64,000 bases of DNA from Bryobacteraceae bacterium (GTDB lineage: Bacteria; Acidobacteriota; Terriglobia; Bryobacterales; Bryobacteraceae). The translations under genes were made by a program, and so were the position numbers. This document shows positions 8,293-18,500 of this stretch, one piece after another (the first letter of the stretch is position 1; every line of letters starts with the position of its first letter). The DNA is taken from assembly GCA_041394945.1 (NCBI GenBank), contig JAWKHH010000002.1, forward strand, positions 628,501-692,500. The letters run 5' to 3'. The notes beneath the pieces were generated by a model. The model had not been told where the DNA came from. It ran no database searches and was given only the letters and a program-made list of their open reading frames with translations.

Positions 8293-9038
8293 GCGGCCCG
8301 AACCTGCGGGATCTCTGCGAAGCCTATCTGCTCGGCCACCTCGACGCCGAGGAGCGGGCCCGCGTGGATGGCCTGCTGGCGCGCCAGGACCCCGAGTGCG
8401 TGGCGGCGATGCGCGAGGCATCAGATTTCGTGGCCAATCTGGCCGCGCTGGCGCCGGATGTGGAGCCACCCGCGCTGCTGCGTTCGCGTCTGCTCAACGT
8501 GATCCGTGCCGAGGCTCCGCGCCGGCGTGGATTGGCGGGCATGGCGATTCCCTGGGCGATCGCGGCGGGGCTGGCGATGGTGGCGTTTACGCAGTACCGG
8601 TCCGCCACGGAAGGTGCGCGGCAACTGGCGGCGGCGCGGGCCGAAATCGTCCAACTGGCGAGGGACAACCAGCGGCAGAAGGAGATTCTCGCCGTGGTGC
8701 TGGCCGGCGATTCGCGCCTGATCCCGATCGGCGCATCGTCGCGCGAGCCTGTTTTTCGCGCCTTCTGGAGCGGGCCGCGCGGCATCGTGCTGGCCGGTGA
8801 GAACGTGCCGGCTCCGGCCGAGGGCCGGGCCATGCAACTGTGGGTGGTGCCGAAGTCCGGCAATCCGGTGAGCGCCGGCGTCTTTGCTCCGGACGCGGAT
8901 GGCACGGTGCTGCTGGTGGCGTCCGGCCAGTTGCCGGCGCGCGACCAGGCCGCCGCGCTGGCCATTTCCGACGAGCCGGCCGGGGGCAGTCCGCAGCCCA
9001 CCACGACGCCGGCCTACGTCGGCCCGATCGGCGATTGA
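8289..9038 (+). CDS. RskA-like anti-sigma factor
   Basis: 249 residues. The N-terminal 75 residues (LCEAYLLGHLDAEERARVDGL) resemble the helical anti-sigma domain that binds sigma region 2. One membrane helix follows at about 80-97 (GMAIPWAIAAGLAMVAF), then a coiled stretch, then an RskA-type periplasmic domain (PVFRAFWSGPRGIVLAGENVP, GRAMQLWVVPKSGNPVSAGVF). No zinc HxxxCxxC motif is present. The likely role is to hold the upstream sigma factor at the inner membrane until an envelope signal releases it. Start and stop codons overlap with the sigma gene. Confidence 0.85.
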   Translation: MSGPNLRDLCEAYLLGHLDAEERARVDGLLARQDPECVAAMREASDFVANLAALAPDVEPPALLRSRLLNVIRAEAPRRRGLAGMAIPWAIAAGLAMVAFTQYRSATEGARQLAAARAEIVQLARDNQRQKEILAVVLAGDSRLIPIGASSREPVFRAFWSGPRGIVLAGENVPAPAEGRAMQLWVVPKSGNPVSAGVFAPDADGTVLLVASGQLPARDQAAALAISDEPAGGSPQPTTTPAYVGPIGD

Positions 9039-9049
9039 ACGGGCGCCTG

Positions 9050-9058
9050 TGGTATTCT
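9050..9058 (+). promoter_or_regulatory. Extended -10 element before the metallo-beta-lactamase-fold gene
   Basis: TGG followed by TATTCT (9053-9058), 8 nt upstream of the ATG at 9067 and with no ribosome site between. It would give a leaderless or nearly leaderless transcript separate from the sigma operon. Confidence 0.4.
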
Positions 9059-9066
9059 CGCCTGTC

Positions 9067-10029
9067 ATGACGTCTCTCTCGCGAGCTCCCATCGCGGCTG
9101 TCTTTGCGTTGTCGGCCGCCGGCGCCCTCTACCTGACCGCGCAGCCGAACACCGTCAAGAAGATCGCCGACGGCGTGTGGTTCCGCGAAGGAGATCTCAA
9201 GGGCGAAGGCCACTGCAACAACATCGTCATCGAGATGAAGGATTATCTCGTGGTGATCGACGCCAATTTTCCGAGCGGCGCGCGGTTGGTGATGGCCGAG
9301 GCCAAGAAGCTCTCGCCGAAGCCGATCCGCTACGTTTTCGACACCCATCACCACGGAGATCACGCCTACGCCAACGCCGTGTGGACTAAGGCCGGCGCCA
9401 CCACCTTCGCGCACGCCAACGTGGTGAAGGAAATGGATGCGCGCGAACCGGCTCGCTGGCAGGACGCCGCCAAGAGCCGGCCGGATGTCGCCGAGTTGAA
9501 TCTTCCGACCGCGGAGCGGCCGCAGAAGACTTTCACGAAGAGCCCGTACGTACTGAAGGACAGTACGCGCCGGATCGAGTTTCACCATTTTGGATGGGCG
9601 CACACCAAGGGCGATGGGTTCGCGTTTCTACCCAAGGAGAAGATTCTTTGCACGGGCGACGCGGTGGTCAACGGTCCGTACAACTACACGGGCGACGGAC
9701 ACGTCGGCAACTGGGCGAAAGTGGTGCGCGCGGCGCTGAAGCTTGGCGCCAACGTCGTGCTGCCGGGGCACGGTCCGCATGGCGGCGCGGAGATCCTGGA
9801 GGGCGAAGCGCGGTTCATGACGGAGCTGTACGCCGCCGCGCAGCGGGCGCACAACCTGAAGCAGCGGATCACCGATGTGGTGACGCTGAAGGACGGCAAG
9901 CCCGTCGCCACCCGGGTTACCCTGCCGGGGAACGTGAGCAACTGGGTGGGCGATGGGTTCCCGACGCAGGTGTTCGACGCGTACAAGGAGATCGAAGAGG
10001 GCAAGCCGCGCGGGGATCTCGGCTTCTAG
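9067..10029 (+). CDS. Secreted metallo-beta-lactamase-fold hydrolase
   Basis: 320 residues with signal peptide MTSLSRAPIAAVFALSAAGALYLTAQ. The metal motif THHHGDHAYAN lies near residue 93, followed by CTGDAVVNGPYNYTGD and a later LPGHGPHGG, the usual zinc ligands of this superfamily. A C-terminal extension of about 60 residues follows. The substrate cannot be told: subclass B3 lactamases and many lactonases or phosphodiesterases share the pattern. It starts 28 bp after the anti-sigma gene. Its TAG stop shares a CTAG with the convergent gene's stop, so the two coding regions overlap by 4 bp. Confidence 0.85.
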   Translation: MTSLSRAPIAAVFALSAAGALYLTAQPNTVKKIADGVWFREGDLKGEGHCNNIVIEMKDYLVVIDANFPSGARLVMAEAKKLSPKPIRYVFDTHHHGDHAYANAVWTKAGATTFAHANVVKEMDAREPARWQDAAKSRPDVAELNLPTAERPQKTFTKSPYVLKDSTRRIEFHHFGWAHTKGDGFAFLPKEKILCTGDAVVNGPYNYTGDGHVGNWAKVVRAALKLGANVVLPGHGPHGGAEILEGEARFMTELYAAAQRAHNLKQRITDVVTLKDGKPVATRVTLPGNVSNWVGDGFPTQVFDAYKEIEEGKPRGDLGF

Positions 10030-12524
10030 GGCACTCGTAGCGAAAGGATTCCGACCGGCTGGCGTTGCCCGTTGTAGGCGACGGCGGTAATGACGTTGGA
10101 CTTCGTGCTGACGATTTGAACGACGCGCGCGGCAGCTCCTCCGCCTGGCAGCGCGCCACCTCCGGCGCCACCCGGGAATCCGCCGCCGGGCCTTCCGCCA
10201 GGAGCGCCACCACCGCCGCCACCGGCTCCGCCACCCGCGGCGCCGCCTCCGGCCGCCGCCGGCGCAACCGCCACGAACTCCACGCCTTCGGGATTCTCCG
10301 GAATGGTCGCCTCACCGGTTTCGATGTCGTAGACGATGTACTGGGCGCCGGTGTTGCCCGTCTTGGCGCCTCGCGCCACCACTTTGCGCGTGTTCACGAA
10401 TACGCCGGCGGGCACGATGGACGTAAAGCCTTCGGGCACCGTGAACAGAGTCTGCTTCTCGTTGGCGAGGTCGAAGAAGACGATTCCGCCGTCGCCGGCC
10501 GCCTGATTGGTGGCGAGCGCCATCAGGGCCGAGAGCGCCGGAACGGGTTGAATGCCGCTGAAGCCAGTGACGCCGGCCGGCAGATCCAGGCGAAAAGCCG
10601 CGCCGGCGGCGCTGTCGAGAACGAACAGAGTGTCGGTGAGGTTGCGATTGCCGGGGTCGGCGTTGGCGGCGTAGAGAAAATCGTTCACATCGCCGGCGTT
10701 GTTCCGCGTGTTCACGGAGCCCGAGCCCGGAAGTTCGATGGCGGTGGTGGAGCCGGCGGCAAAGTCGAGCGTCAAGTAGCCGGTGGCCGGGCACGGGTTG
10801 GCGATCTCGGCCGCCTCGCTGCGGTCGGCGAAAATTGCCAGACTGCGAGAGAGTTCGAGGTTGAACATCTGGAGGTTCTGCGGGCGGCAGGTGGCGGCGA
10901 ACCAGCCGTCGGGGAAGGGAACCGCGGCGGGTTCGAGATCGTCGCCGCGAAACGCCGCGTAGGCGTGGGCGGACCCGTCCGGCTTACGGCTGAGGACGTA
11001 GAGGGTGCGCGTGACGGTGTCGAAGACTTGTTGGGTTCGGAAGCGCGTCAGCGGGGCAGGGTTCGCGCCGCCGTTGGCGGGCGGGTTGATGAGCGGAAGC
11101 AGGGGCGTCCAGCCTTCCGGCCACTCGCGTGAGCCGGTGACCTCGAGCGACTGGTTGAGGATCGCGAGCCTGGCCGCGGTTGGCTTCTCGGCGTCGTTCG
11201 CCACGACCATCGCAAACCGCCCCTGGCCGAGATTCACCGGCGCGCCGACGGGATTTGTGAGGCCGTCGCCCAGGTCGATCGTGAAATCGTTGAACAGAGC
11301 GCCAAGGTTGACGCCGGCCCCCGCCACGCCGCCCACCTGCCCTTCGGTGACCTCGCCCGTGTCCGGGTCGATCATAAACACCACCGGAGGGGTTCCCGGA
11401 AGAATCGCCGAGATGCGGCCGTTGGGACCGTTGCCGAGGTTCGACACCGGCCCCGGCAGGTCGATGAGGACAGGCTCCGTACGGTCCGGGCGGAACAGGA
11501 TGACCTGCGACGAGATGCCGGTCCGCGCGTCTCCGGCGGCCGGGCCCACCAGGGCGGCGAGGGTGGAGTTCTCGATGCTGGCCGCCACCGGCGTAGCGGC
11601 GTTCTCGTTGGCGGCGATGAGACACTGCTCGATTTTCGAAGAGACGCCGCGGCCGAGATCGAAGAGCCATGCCGGGTAGCAGCCGTCGTCTCCGCGCGGG
11701 CCGTGGCCGATCACGAAGTTGCCCCGGAGGTCAGCCGCCTGGAAGACCTGAATCGCGGCTGCGCCTTCGGGGAAAGGCAGATACTGGATCGCGCTGCCTT
11801 GCGTCTCTCCGGCCAGCGCGCGGTTGCTGGCGGCGTTCGCCGCGACGACGGTGACAATGTCGCCGGGCTGGGCGTCGGCGGGCACCTCCACGGCGACGTC
11901 GTAGTCGCCCGGAACGTCCTTGGAAAGGCGCGCTTCCACCTTGGCCGGAAGCCCGCCGATGAACGAACGGAGCGCCGCGCGCGGCAAGGAATCTTCGGTC
12001 GCCGCCATGCCGGTCTCCGGTGCGGGCTCCGCGGGACCCAGGCCGGTCATCGTGAGCCGCAGCAGACTGCCATCGCGGACTCCGGCGGCGCCAAACCCCT
12101 CCTCGTTATTCGTGCGGATCCCGGGGGCCATATTGACAACGCGCACGGCCGCCGGGCGGCTTCGTTGTTCGCCGCGTTGCACCACAACCTGGGCCAGATT
12201 GCCTTGCGCCGCGCCGGGGCGGATTTCCCACGGCACCTGAGCGACGATGCGCGTGGGGCCCACGGAGAACAGCGGCGCCGGCTCGCCGTTGATGAGAACC
12301 TGCACTTCGGGGTCGGCGAGCTTGGTCGGCAGCGGATTGCCATCGGCCTTCACCTCCTCGATCGGCCCAAGATTGATGCCTTCGATGAGTATCGGTCCGC
12401 CGGGCGTGACACGTGACGGAGCGGGTTCCCAGGTGACGGGATTGCGGACTCCGCGGGGGTTGATGACGGGATTTTGGGCCAGGGCGCAGGCCGCAAGCGG
12501 GAGACAGACCAGCACTCGCAACAT
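10026..12524 (-). CDS. Large secreted protein with TIGR03437-like N-domain and Gly-rich linker
   Basis: 832 residues from ATG 12524 (a TTG two codons upstream is less likely). Signal peptide MLRVLVCLPLAACALAQ. Residues about 30-240 match the Solibacter-type TIGR03437 pattern: VTPGGPILIEGINLG, VLINGEPAPLFSVGPTRIVAQVP, then AAVRVVNMAPGI and MTGLGPAEP. In that family the domain is usually C-terminal. The middle reads like a beta-propeller or repeat domain (VFMIDPDTGEVTEG, TLYVLSRKPDGS, LFVLDSAAGAAF). A Gly/Ala/Pro-rich low-complexity stretch near residues 755-800 precedes a short C-terminal beta segment. Probably an extracellular or surface protein; ligand unknown. A TAAAGT lies 6 nt before the start. 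Confidence 0.75.
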   Translation of the reverse strand: MLRVLVCLPLAACALAQNPVINPRGVRNPVTWEPAPSRVTPGGPILIEGINLGPIEEVKADGNPLPTKLADPEVQVLINGEPAPLFSVGPTRIVAQVPWEIRPGAAQGNLAQVVVQRGEQRSRPAAVRVVNMAPGIRTNNEEGFGAAGVRDGSLLRLTMTGLGPAEPAPETGMAATEDSLPRAALRSFIGGLPAKVEARLSKDVPGDYDVAVEVPADAQPGDIVTVVAANAASNRALAGETQGSAIQYLPFPEGAAAIQVFQAADLRGNFVIGHGPRGDDGCYPAWLFDLGRGVSSKIEQCLIAANENAATPVAASIENSTLAALVGPAAGDARTGISSQVILFRPDRTEPVLIDLPGPVSNLGNGPNGRISAILPGTPPVVFMIDPDTGEVTEGQVGGVAGAGVNLGALFNDFTIDLGDGLTNPVGAPVNLGQGRFAMVVANDAEKPTAARLAILNQSLEVTGSREWPEGWTPLLPLINPPANGGANPAPLTRFRTQQVFDTVTRTLYVLSRKPDGSAHAYAAFRGDDLEPAAVPFPDGWFAATCRPQNLQMFNLELSRSLAIFADRSEAAEIANPCPATGYLTLDFAAGSTTAIELPGSGSVNTRNNAGDVNDFLYAANADPGNRNLTDTLFVLDSAAGAAFRLDLPAGVTGFSGIQPVPALSALMALATNQAAGDGGIVFFDLANEKQTLFTVPEGFTSIVPAGVFVNTRKVVARGAKTGNTGAQYIVYDIETGEATIPENPEGVEFVAVAPAAAGGGAAGGGAGGGGGGAPGGRPGGGFPGGAGGGALPGGGAAARVVQIVSTKSNVITAVAYNGQRQPVGILSLRVP

Positions 12525-12580
12525 ATACAAACTTTAACCGAGTAGGCGGAGCAAAGTTGCGGCGAAGTGACGGGTCCCGG

Positions 12581-12979
12581 CTACCGCGCGCCGGTGCGGA
12601 CCAGGTAAGGGAAGCGGGCGCGTGGTTTGCCTTCGAGGCGGGTGCTCGAGAAGGGGGTGGGCAGATCGTAGCCGTGGATCGAAACCGCGATCCAGCGGGG
12701 TTCGCCAGAGGGACCCGGTTCGATCTCGACGCGGACATGGCTCGCGTCGAGCCAGGGGACGCCCGCTGCCAGCGCCTTCTCCGTGGCTGCCTTCTGGAGT
12801 GCTTCCGAGGTTGCGGCCGGGCTATGGGCGGCCTGTGCGGCGGCCTGGGCAACCGCATCCTGCAGCGAATCGATGAGGTAGAACGACCAGGCGAACCGTA
12901 GGCCGCCGGCGGCCACCGGCGTCAGCACCGCAAGCAGCAGGGCGAGTTCGATCATTGTGCTGCCGCGGCGCGGCTTCAT
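12581..12979 (-). CDS. TadE-like pilus protein
   Basis: 132 residues from ATG 12979. The N-terminus MKPRRGSTMIELALLLAVL has the TadE/prepilin-like hydrophobic helix with the Glu after the basic leader; the rest is a small periplasmic domain. TadE-type pseudopilins are minor components of Flp/Tad pili or act in their assembly at the inner membrane. Its start overlaps the stop of the TadG-like gene (ATGA, 12976-12979). The rest of the Tad machinery (CpaF ATPase, TadB/C, RcpA) is not in this window. Confidence 0.75.
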   Translation of the reverse strand: MKPRRGSTMIELALLLAVLTPVAAGGLRFAWSFYLIDSLQDAVAQAAAQAAHSPAATSEALQKAATEKALAAGVPWLDASHVRVEIEPGPSGEPRWIAVSIHGYDLPTPFSSTRLEGKPRARFPYLVRTGAR

Positions 12980-13413
12980 CGGACCAATTCCGCGAGGGTT
13001 GCGCCTTCGCCCATGCGGGCCGTAGAGCGCGTGGAGACGTGGGCCGTATCCTGGCGAACCACGATGCGGACGAGCGTCAGGGGAACCGGCACTGATCCGG
13101 CGACGCGGATCTGGGTGATGGCGGCCGGATCGGCGGGGTCCGCGGTCCACTGATCACCGCCGGCGAACTCGATGGTTGCGGAACCGGCCTCAGAACTGGC
13201 TGCCATTCGGGCGCGTTCGAGTCCGGCGGCTGTTCCGTCGAGTTCGACGGCGCCGGCCAACGCCGCGGCGTCGGTACGAACCTTGAGCTCTTTCTGGATC
13301 AACATCATACGGCTCACATCGAGCATCAGCCCGGCGGCGGCCGCGAACAGAAACATGGCCACGCAGACGGCGATCAGCAGGGCTCCCCGGCGGGCAGGGC
13401 GATTCCGTCTCAT
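12976..13413 (-). CDS. TadG-like (Flp pilus assembly) protein
   Basis: 145 residues. Basic N-terminus MRRNRPARRGALLIAVCVAMFLFAAAAGL followed by LDVSRMMLIQKELKVRTDAAALAGAVELDG. The latter is the classic TadG signature, in which a helix after the membrane segment carries a conserved DAAALAGA. The protein is much shorter than full TadG proteins with a VWA domain, so it is the short TadE/G-like type. It leads a two-gene operon with the TadE-like gene. An AGGAAA ribosome site precedes the ATG. Confidence 0.75.
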   Translation of the reverse strand: MRRNRPARRGALLIAVCVAMFLFAAAAGLMLDVSRMMLIQKELKVRTDAAALAGAVELDGTAAGLERARMAASSEAGSATIEFAGGDQWTADPADPAAITQIRVAGSVPVPLTLVRIVVRQDTAHVSTRSTARMGEGATLAELVR

Positions 13414-13473
13414 CAGTTTCCTATCGGCGGATTCGCCGCCGAATATCAGCTATTCTGAAAGTTTCCGTTTGCT

Positions 13474-14715
13474 ATGGCCACGATTTCTCCTTTTCGACCC
13501 TACCGATACACGGCGAAAGCCGGGGCGCCGCTGGCGAGCCTCGTCACCCAGCCCTACGACAAGATCTCCCCCACGATGCAGGAGCGGTATCTGGCGGCGA
13601 GCCCGTACAACCTCGTTCGCGTGATTCTCGGGAAACCGGCCCCGGACGACCACCCGCTCGACAACGTCTACACGCGCGCGGCGTGCAACCTGAATGACTG
13701 GACTTGCGCTGGCGTTCTGGAGCAGGAACAGGAACCGAGCCTCTACGCCTACCTCCAGGAGTTTACCGACCCGGATTCCAGAGAGCGGCTCGTGCGTAAG
13801 GGCTTCATCGGGTTGGGCAAGGTGGAAGACTACTCCGCTGGGGTGGTGCACCGGCACGAGCAGACGCTTTCCGGACCGAAGAAGGACCGGCTGGAGCTGG
13901 TGCGCCACACGCTTGCCCACTTCGGGCAGCTCTTCATGCTCTATCCGGATCCGGCGCGCGAGATCGACGCCATTCTCGACGAAGCGGCTTCGGGCGCGCC
14001 AATCGGCGAGGTGAACGACGAGTATGGCGCCGCGCATCGGCTGTGGAAGATCTCCGACCCGGCCACTGTGGCAAACATCCAGGCGCTGATGCGGGACAAG
14101 AAGCTCGTGATCGCGGACGGACATCACCGCTACGAGACCGCGCTCGCGTTCAGCAAGGAGTGCCCGCTCGGCGGCGCCGAACACGTCATGATGACCTTCG
14201 TCAACATGCATTCCGACGGACTGCGCATCCTGGCGACGCACCGCATCGTGCGGAACCTTGAAGGATTCAATCCCGCGGCGCTATTGGCGAAGCTGGCGGG
14301 TTGCGGAACCGTGTCGCTCATGACGGTGGGCGAGTTCAAGAAGCTCTCGGCGGCGTACGATCCGGCGAAGCTGGTGCTGGGCGTGGCGCTGGCGGGGCAG
14401 GAGAAGATCCACGTGCTCGAAGCGCCGCGGAAGGGATTGGACGTCATCTTCCTGCACAAGGATGTGCTCGAGGGAGCGCTCGGAATCGGCGAGGAGGCGG
14501 TGCGCGAGCAAAAGTACCTCACCTACGTCCGCGGAATCGACGCGGCGGTGGAGGAAGTGACGCGCAAGGGCGCCCAGGCGGCGTTCCTGCTCCAGCCGAC
14601 GCGGGTGCAGGAAGTGGCGGACACTTCGTTCGGAGGCGGGGTGATGCCGCAGAAATCCACCGACTTTTATCCGAAGCTGCTGAGCGGGCTGACGGTCTAC
14701 AAGATCGAGCCGTAG
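13474..14715 (+). CDS. DUF1015 family protein
   Basis: 413 residues. Start ISPFRPYRYTAKAGAP with the conserved QPYDKISPTMQERYLAASPYN and later KLVIADGHHRYETALAFSKE, all hallmarks of DUF1015, a widespread cytoplasmic family often annotated as SerC-like without proof. The DGHHRYE motif suggests an enzyme active site. Full length for the family. No operon partners; the 3' end overlaps the convergent DUF1501 gene by 19 bp. A single TTCTGAA at 13453-13459 upstream resembles half of the operator found near 61 kb but is probably chance. Confidence 0.85.
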   Translation: MATISPFRPYRYTAKAGAPLASLVTQPYDKISPTMQERYLAASPYNLVRVILGKPAPDDHPLDNVYTRAACNLNDWTCAGVLEQEQEPSLYAYLQEFTDPDSRERLVRKGFIGLGKVEDYSAGVVHRHEQTLSGPKKDRLELVRHTLAHFGQLFMLYPDPAREIDAILDEAASGAPIGEVNDEYGAAHRLWKISDPATVANIQALMRDKKLVIADGHHRYETALAFSKECPLGGAEHVMMTFVNMHSDGLRILATHRIVRNLEGFNPAALLAKLAGCGTVSLMTVGEFKKLSAAYDPAKLVLGVALAGQEKIHVLEAPRKGLDVIFLHKDVLEGALGIGEEAVREQKYLTYVRGIDAAVEEVTRKGAQAAFLLQPTRVQEVADTSFGGGVMPQKSTDFYPKLLSGLTVYKIEP

Positions 14716-15530
14716 CGGGCGCCGCCGGAGACCGCCGCGCCGATCATTGCGGCAACGGCGTCCACCGGGACCGGTTTCTCCACCGGAACCATCGGATGTT
14801 CGTCCGCAGTGCGACCGTGCACGCGTCCCCGCTGCACACCGGCGCCGAAAAGCAGGACCGAGAACGCGGCGTGGAAGTGTTCGTGGTAGCCGTAGTCGTC
14901 GCGAGTGCGGATCACCGCGGCGGGCCGGACCGTGCGGCCGAACTCGGGCGCCACTACGACGAGCGTGCTCGCGAGCGCGCCGGATGACTCGAGATCGCGG
15001 ATCAAGCGGGCGACGGGCGCGTCGATCGCCCGCTTCATTTGCGCCGTGCGGTCCGCGCCGCGGTCATGGGTGTCGAAGCCGGCGAATGGAACGAACGGGA
15101 GCGCGGCGTGGAGCATCGCCGGACGAGCGATGACGCGGCGGGCGGCGGCCTCGAGTTGCGCGGCGAACGTCGGGGCGGCGAGACGTTCGAGACGAAGGCG
15201 GCCGGCCAGGCGCCGCTGGGCGGGGACGTGCGGCTCGCCGGCGCGCGCGGCGACGGTCCGAATGATCGCGCCGCGGTCGAGCACGGCGGCGATGTTCTCG
15301 AGCCCCTCGGCGATACGGACGCCGGAAATGGCTGTCGGAATCGACCGGCAGGCGCCGAAGAGGTTCCGCGCGAGCATCCCCGGTTCAAACGGCGTGTAGT
15401 GCTTCGGATCGAAGGTATCGGTCTGGGCGGGCGCGCCGCTGAGGGTGATGAGCAGAAAACGGTCCGCCGCCGGCCGGGCTTCGAGGACCGGCGCGGCGGC
15501 GGCGAGTGCGAGCAGTTCGCGGCGGGTCAT
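14697..15530 (-). CDS. Short DUF1501 (sulfatase-like) protein
   Basis: 277 residues from ATG 15530. N-terminus MTRRELLALAAAAPVLEARPAA is an export signal of the kind DUF1501 proteins carry. The C-terminal half has the family pattern FAGFDTHDRGADRTAQMKRA, then TLVVVAPEFGRTVR, GYHEHFHAAFSVLLFGAGV and HPMVPVEKPVPVDAVAAMIG. Family members are usually 400-480 residues; here the region between the signal and the THD motif is about 150 residues short, by internal loss rather than a visible frameshift. It follows the Oar-like receptor by 56 bp on the same strand and could share its transcript. Confidence 0.7.
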   Translation of the reverse strand: MTRRELLALAAAAPVLEARPAADRFLLITLSGAPAQTDTFDPKHYTPFEPGMLARNLFGACRSIPTAISGVRIAEGLENIAAVLDRGAIIRTVAARAGEPHVPAQRRLAGRLRLERLAAPTFAAQLEAAARRVIARPAMLHAALPFVPFAGFDTHDRGADRTAQMKRAIDAPVARLIRDLESSGALASTLVVVAPEFGRTVRPAAVIRTRDDYGYHEHFHAAFSVLLFGAGVQRGRVHGRTADEHPMVPVEKPVPVDAVAAMIGAAVSGGARYGSIL

Positions 15531-15586
15531 CGGACCATTATCGCCGCTGGGCCTCCGTTTGGTCCGAGGCCCCAAAAGCCCAACGC

Positions 15587-18500
15587 TTAAAAGAAGAAGT
15601 GGAAGCCGAGACGCATCGATCGCGGCGTCTGGTAGGCCCAGGGCAATCCGTAACGGGGATCGCGGCGAATGCCGTCGGTCTGCATCAGGCTCAGGGTGTC
15701 GTAACCCTTGAAGATGTCGGTGTCGTTGTCGAACGTGACGCTGCCGTCGTTGGCGTGCGTGACTTCGGGAAACACGCTCAAGACGCTGGCGTTGTTGAAC
15801 AGATTGAAGATCTCCAGCTGCACGCGGAAGTACTTGCCTTCCATGCCGGTGTTGATGTCCTGGGCGATCATCAGGTTGGTGTTGGTGAACTTGCCGGTGC
15901 GGCCCAGGTCTCCGCGGCCGAAGATGAACACTGGAACGCCCTGCACATGGGCTTCGGTGGAGATTGGCGTGCCGCTGAACAGATTGAAGACCGGCGAGAA
16001 GCGGAGTGTTCCGGCCTTCCACTTGTGGTCGTAGGAGCCGAAGAATTTGAACGTGTGCGGACGGTCCGTGGCCAGGCGCCCTTCGACGATCTGGCCGCGC
16101 TGGTCGTAGGCCATCCAGGGGAGGTCGAAGTTGCGGTTGACGTTCGGGGAGCGGCGGCCGCGGGCGGTGGAAGCGGTGACGATCTCGTCGGAACTGGCAA
16201 GCCCGGCGTAGTTGCCGAATAGCCGGCTCCAGGTGTAGCTGGCCGCGAAGGTGGCCTTGCGCGCGAAACGGCGCTCCAGGCGGAACTCCACGGCGTCGTA
16301 GTTGCGCTTGGCCTTCGGCGTGACGTCGTTGGGGAAGCCGGGCGAGAACTTGTTCTCGTCGATCGTGATGCCGAAGCCCGGGTTCGCGATGAAATACTGC
16401 TCGCCCTGGCTGGTGAGGATGCCGACGTCTTCAATCGTCCGGTCCAGGTGCTTGTGCGAGTACCGGATGCCGAAGACGTAGTCGTCGGTGAAGTTGAAAT
16501 CCCAGAAAGCGTCCCACGCCTGGAGCCGCACCGGGAGCAGGTTCGGCTCGATGAGGTTGTTCTGTGGATCGTGCGAGGGGATGCGGCGGTTCAGACTCTC
16601 GATGAACGTGCCGGGGCAGTTGCAGGAGCCGAAACCGGCCGAAGGCGTGGGCTTGATGTTGAAGATGTCGGGGCTGTCGAGCGTGTAGTAGTAGTCCACC
16701 CATTTGTCGCCGCCGAAGGAGCCCCGCGGCATCTCGTACTTCATCGTGTCGTAGTAGAGCCCGTAGGAGGCGCCGAAGCGCATCTTTCCGGTTCCGGTCG
16801 GATCGTAGGCGAAGCCGAAGCGGGGCGAGATCTTCTTGCCGAAGCCGAACTCGATGGGCTTGATCTGAATCGCCGGGTCGAACGAGGGGATGAACTCGCG
16901 TTCGAACCGGATCCCGAGGTTCAGGGTGAGTTTCCGGTTCACCCGCCAGTTGTCGTTGAAGAAGATGCCCTGGTTCGATGAGGAGACGTCGCCCTCGGTG
17001 GCGAAAACCCGATTGATGTAGTGGCCGTACTGGCCGCGGAAGGTCCCGGGCTTCGTGATCGCCTGGTAAGCCCGATCCCAGTAGACGAACACATAGCCGT
17101 CGGGCCAGGTGCCGGCGATCGGCGAGTTGTGCAGCCGGTTCAACTGGTAGCCGAACTTGAACACGTGCTGCCCGCCGGCGCTCGCCATGTAGGAGCCGAT
17201 GGCGTTCACGTTGTGGCGGGTGAATATGTCCTGCACGTCCTGGCGGTTGTCGGGCGTGAAGTTGCCGGCCGGGCCGATGAGGCTCGCCGGCACGCCGGCC
17301 ACCGCGGAGTTGCCGTTGGCGTAGCGGTAGCGCGTGCCGGCCGGGATGCCGTAGTCCTTGTAGTTCTTGTACTGGTAGCCGCCGAAGACGCTGAAGGTGA
17401 GCGCCGAGGTGGCGATGTAGTCGGCCTGCCAGGTGTAGGCCGTGAAAGGCTCGCGGTAGCCGCGGTCGGCCCAGGGATTGTCGATCGAGTCGTTGCCCTG
17501 CTTGGTCGGAAGCAGGCCGTTTACGCGATAGGGATTGTAATAGTAGGCGAAGTTGGCGCGCAGCCTCGAAAACGGCGCGAAGTCCAGTTTGCCCATGGTG
17601 TAATCCTGACGTTCTTTCCGCTCGTAGTTGCGGGTCTCCTGCTGGCGGAGGAAGAAGACGTCGCGCTTGATGTTCTCGAATTCCGGGTAGCCGGAGAGGA
17701 AGAACCAGAGCATGTTCTGCTTGATCGGGCCGCCGACGCGGAAGCCTGGGTTGACGGTGCGCGTGTTGTCCTTCCGCGCCCAGTGGAAGTATTCGGAAAC
17801 GTCGTCGTTGTCAAGGTTGAGCCGTAGTTCGTCGCGCGGGCTCGCATTGAGTCCGCTGTCTCGCAGGTAGAGCGAGAATTGGCCATGGAAGGCGTTGGCG
17901 CCGCTGCGGGTTGTGGCGGCCACCACGCCGCCGATGGCCCCGCCGTACTGCGCGTCGATGCCGGAAGACTTCACCTGCGTCTCGGCGATCCACTCGATCG
18001 GCACGGAAGCCTGCTGCTTCAGATCGCCTTCCTGGATGTCGGTGGTTTCAACGCCGTCGAGCACGAAGGAGTTTTCCGAACCCGAGGCGCCGTCGGCCGA
18101 GTAGCCGCCCGATTTCGGCTCGGCGCGGACTCCGGGCGCCATGACGATGAGCGAGTCAAACCCGCGGCCTTTCGGCAGGCGGTCGTACATTTCCGAGCTG
18201 ACGTTGGTGGAGACGACGGTGTTGGCCGTGTCAATCAGCAGCGCTTCTCCCGAAACGACCACCGTTTCGGTGATCTGGCCGACCTCGAGGCGGGCATCGG
18301 CGCGGATCGTGCGGCCTACCGGGACATTTACGTTCGAGAGTTTGTAGACCGTAAACCCGGCCGCGCTGACCGAGATGTTGTAGGGTCCGGGAGGCAGTGA
18401 CGGGAAGAGGTAAGCGCCGCCCTCGTTGGTGGTGATTTTCTGTGCCTGGAGCAAGGCGTCTCCGGTGACCTCGACAGCGGCGCCGGGCACGGCGCTTCCA

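Noticed and set aside
10140..10265. Repeat-like GC-rich DNA considered as a CRISPR or tandem array
   Set aside because: It encodes the Gly/Ala/Pro linker in frame; there are no equal repeats with unique spacers.
13453..13459. TTCTGAA upstream of the DUF1015 gene as an XRE operator
   Set aside because: Only a half-site without the inverted partner; expected by chance in a window this size.
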